Shown here in pieces: positions 5,378 to 7,440 of a stretch of 7,440 nt of DNA. The position numbers and the translations under genes were made by a program. The notes below the pieces were generated by a model that saw only the letters and a program-made list of their open reading frames with translations, did no database searches and had not been told where the DNA came from. The stretch covers positions 1 to 7,440 of the forward strand of contig DAOTUB010000276.1 of assembly GCA_034437455.1 (NCBI GenBank), written 5' to 3'. The stretch's first letter is position 1, and the number at the start of each line of letters is the position of its first letter. This DNA comes from DAOTUB01 sp034437455 (GTDB taxonomy: Bacteria > Chloroflexota > Anaerolineae > B4-G1).

Positions 5378-7309
5378 ATGCCAACCGATGTGACGCTCAC
5401 GATTAACGGCCAAAAGCAAACGGATCTAGAGCTCGATCTGATGGAGGTCGTGGTTGACACGAACCTGTACCTGCCGGCCATGTTCAGCATCACATTGGCC
5501 GACGAGGTGGACAAAGATACCGAGAAACTGAAATACGCCGATTCTGACACGTTCAAGGCCGGGGCCGAGGTCAAGATTGAGTTGGAAACCGACGATATCC
5601 AGGATGAACCCATGACAGTCAAGGCTACCCTCACCATCGGAGAGGTCACGGCCATCGAGCCTGTTTTCTCGACGGCGGGCCGTCCGACCCTGCGAGTGCG
5701 CGGCTATGACCGCTCGCACCGCCTGACTCGGGGCAAAAAGACGCGCACCTATGGAGACGCGAATCCCACCGGGCAGGGGATCAACGAAGAACAGATCATT
5801 AACACCATCGTGCAGGAAACGGACCAGATCACGGGCAAAGTAGTCGATACCAGCGGCTTCAGGCGTGTCAAATACCCTTACGTACTGCAATACAACCAGA
5901 CCGACCTGGAATTTCTGTGGTCGCGGGCGCGGCTTTTGGGATACCAGGTGTACGTCGAGGACAAAAAGCTCTACTTTCAAAAAGCAGACGCCCATCGGGG
6001 TGCACAGAGCGACAAGCCCGCCACTCTGAGGTGGGGCCACAACCTGAGAAGTTTTGAGCCTCGCTTGACGCTGATGCACCAAGTGGATCAGGCGATGGTC
6101 AAGGGATGGGACCCGGCGACAAAGCAGTCGATCGAGGGAACAGGCAGCAGTGATACGAGCAAGACGATACCTGTCGTCGGGCTGAACAAGAAGGGCAGCG
6201 CCCTGGCTAAGGAGGCGCTCGGCGGCGTGGCTGAGGAGGTCGTGGTGGACCATCCGATCCTGACCGTGGATCAGGCCAAGGCGATGGCCGCCGCCCGCTT
6301 TGCCGAAGCCGAAAGCGAGTTCATCCAGGCCGACGGCACGTGTCGCGAGGGCGATCCCCGGTTGATCGCCGGTCGAGTCGTCACGATTGAGGGAGTGGGC
6401 AAGCGATTCAGCGGCGATTACTATGTGACCGAGGCCCGGCACGTCTATGCCAGAGGGGCATACGAGGTGACGTTTGGCGTCACCGGGCGCGCCCCCAACA
6501 CGCTCAGCCACCTGCTAAACGGGGATAATGGACATGGTCAGGACCGTATTGACGGGGTAGTGGCCGCCAAGGTCACCAGCCTGGAGGACCCGGAGAACTT
6601 GGGCCGAGTGCAGGTCATGTTCCCCTGGCTGCCAAAATACAAGAACGCCGACCTGTCCAGCAATTGGGCCCGCATCGCTACCCCGATGGGCGGCCAAGAG
6701 CGGGGCTTTTTCTTCCTACCAGAGATTGACGACGAAGTATTGGTCGCTTTTGAGCACGGTGACGTCAATTATCCCTACATCGTGGGCACGTTGTGGAACA
6801 ACACCGACAAGCCCCCAGTAGGCACCAAAGATTCCGTCCTGTCCAGCGACAAGAAGAAGGTCGATCAAAGGGTAATCCGCTCGCGTAGTGGCCACGTGAT
6901 CGTCTTGGACGACACAGAGGGCGAAGAACAGATCATCATCCAGGACATGACGGGGAAAAATCAGATCGTCATCAACTCGAAGGAGAACACGATGACGATC
7001 AACGTCGAAAAGGACCTGACCATCGTGGCCAAGGGGGATACGACGATCGAAGCCCAAGGGAATATGACCCTGAAAAGCACCGGCGACCTGTCTATGGAGT
7101 GCAAGAACTTGAACGTCAAGACCCAGGCGAACGCCAAGCTGGAGGCTACGGCCAACCTGGATCTGAAAGCTACCGGACAGCTCAATCTCAAGGGCGCGCA
7201 GGCTTCCATGGCCGGCGATGCGATGGCGGAACTCAAATCGAATACAGCGGTCCAGATTCAATCCAGCGCGTTGGTCAAAGTTCAGGGCAATCCGATTATG
7301 CTCAACTAG
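5378..7309 (+). CDS. eCIS spike protein, VgrG/gpD-gp5-like (Afp8-like)
   Basis: The trimeric puncturing spike at the tip of the particle. Domains in order: residues 1-375 a gp27/phage late control gpD-like hub (LRVRGYDRSHRLTRGKKTRT near 105-124; the conserved YVLQYNQTDLEFLWSRARLL near 168-187; IEGVGKRFSGDYYVTEARHV near 343-362); residues about 388-485 a gp5-type OB fold (GVVAAKVTSLEDPENLGRVQ, WARIATPMGGQERGFFFLPE, DEVLVAFEHGDVNYPYIVGT, LWNN); residues about 525-643 a repetitive beta-helix with short strands (NTMTINVEKDLTIVAKGDTT, GNMTLKSTGDLSMECKNLNV, LKATGQLNLKGAQ), ending in NPIMLN. No catalytic or effector extension is visible, and the end suggests a separate PAAR protein caps it. 643 residues is somewhat longer than insect-pathogen Afp8, mainly through the beta-helix. 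ATG at 5378 follows a GCGGAGAC ribosome binding site. No PAAR or gp25 gene follows in the window. Confidence 0.95.
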   Translation: MPTDVTLTINGQKQTDLELDLMEVVVDTNLYLPAMFSITLADEVDKDTEKLKYADSDTFKAGAEVKIELETDDIQDEPMTVKATLTIGEVTAIEPVFSTAGRPTLRVRGYDRSHRLTRGKKTRTYGDANPTGQGINEEQIINTIVQETDQITGKVVDTSGFRRVKYPYVLQYNQTDLEFLWSRARLLGYQVYVEDKKLYFQKADAHRGAQSDKPATLRWGHNLRSFEPRLTLMHQVDQAMVKGWDPATKQSIEGTGSSDTSKTIPVVGLNKKGSALAKEALGGVAEEVVVDHPILTVDQAKAMAAARFAEAESEFIQADGTCREGDPRLIAGRVVTIEGVGKRFSGDYYVTEARHVYARGAYEVTFGVTGRAPNTLSHLLNGDNGHGQDRIDGVVAAKVTSLEDPENLGRVQVMFPWLPKYKNADLSSNWARIATPMGGQERGFFFLPEIDDEVLVAFEHGDVNYPYIVGTLWNNTDKPPVGTKDSVLSSDKKKVDQRVIRSRSGHVIVLDDTEGEEQIIIQDMTGKNQIVINSKENTMTINVEKDLTIVAKGDTTIEAQGNMTLKSTGDLSMECKNLNVKTQANAKLEATANLDLKATGQLNLKGAQASMAGDAMAELKSNTAVQIQSSALVKVQGNPIMLN

Positions 7310-7319
7310 CAATCCTAGC

Positions 7320-7440
7320 AGGCTGTCGGAGAGGGTTTGTTTTTGGCAGGAAACGTCCCTTCAGGCGCAGTTTTTTGGCCTACATTGAGGCTTCATGCCC
7401 CATTTTTGCCTCGAAAACGTCGAGATTTAGGGGCAGCCTT
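7320..7440. mobile_element. Possible end of an insertion sequence, or a small MITE-like element
   Basis: Directly after the spike gene the sequence turns AT-rich with short T tracts and no continuing eCIS gene. AGGCTGTC at 7320-7327 is matched in inverted orientation by GGCAGCCT at 7432-7439 (7 of 8 positions), and the CTAGCA word occurs twice just before it (7306-7311 and 7315-7320). On the minus strand a short frame ending at TGA (7392-7394 on plus) enters from the right edge, KSRRFRGKNGA, so an unseen gene may end here instead. The 8-base match is short and could be chance. Confidence 0.3.

Noticed and set aside
5426..6511. 361-residue minus-strand frame opposite the spike gene
   Set aside because: The plus-strand frame is a clear VgrG/gpD-like protein; the opposite frame has no family features and is a compositional shadow.

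Overview
This window is a piece of an extracellular contractile injection system (eCIS) locus, a phage-tail-like particle of the Afp/PVC/MAC type. All recognised genes lie on the plus strand in tail order. Bulk GC is high (by eye around 60 percent). The gene set (tube, Mu gp41-like protein, DUF6760-like protein, second tube, Pro/Arg-rich protein, LysM adaptor, VgrG-like spike) is of the kind seen in environmental eCIS loci, for example in Chloroflexota, Cyanobacteria and Actinomycetota. I lean weakly to Chloroflexota, but nothing here is a taxonomic marker.

Layout: 29-562 is a gp19-like tube protein, followed by a 77-base spacer with a small hairpin. 640-1011 is a Mu gp41/P2 E-like tail assembly protein ending in a CPHC motif. 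1011-1175 is a DUF6760-like small reading frame with no normal start codon. 1208-1390 is a 60-residue acidic protein. 1408-2112 is a second tube protein with an Ala/Gly-rich leader. 2113-2330 is non-coding and holds two facing copies of a REP-like palindrome. 2331-4592 encodes a 753-residue, low-complexity Pro/Arg/Glu-rich protein that I cannot assign to a family. 4626-5360 is the Afp7-type adaptor with a C-terminal LysM, and 5378-7309 is the Afp8/VgrG-like spike. 7310-7440 is AT-richer, has no recognisable eCIS gene, and may be the edge of a small mobile element.

How they work together: the tube proteins stack into the inner tube that the (unseen) sheath drives outward. The LysM protein joins the tube to the spike hub and the spike carries the puncturing beta-helix. 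The gp41-like and DUF6760-like proteins are probably assembly factors. Sheath, gp25, PAAR tip, baseplate wedges, tape measure and AAA ATPase are not in the window and presumably lie outside it.

The most striking signal is at the gp41-like/DUF6760 junction. A run of eight G, in the register of a G GGG GGG slippery heptamer, is followed after six bases by a hairpin with 14 of 15 positions paired. A GAGGTGG Shine-Dalgarno-like sequence lies 13 bases upstream. This is the textbook layout of a programmed -1 ribosomal frameshift, and the -1 frame runs directly into the DUF6760 frame, which lacks its own start. It would be the eCIS counterpart of the frameshifted tail assembly chaperones of lambda (G/GT), P2 (E/E+E') and Mu. 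A second signal is a shared acidic-plus-helix module at the C-termini of the 60-residue and the 753-residue proteins.
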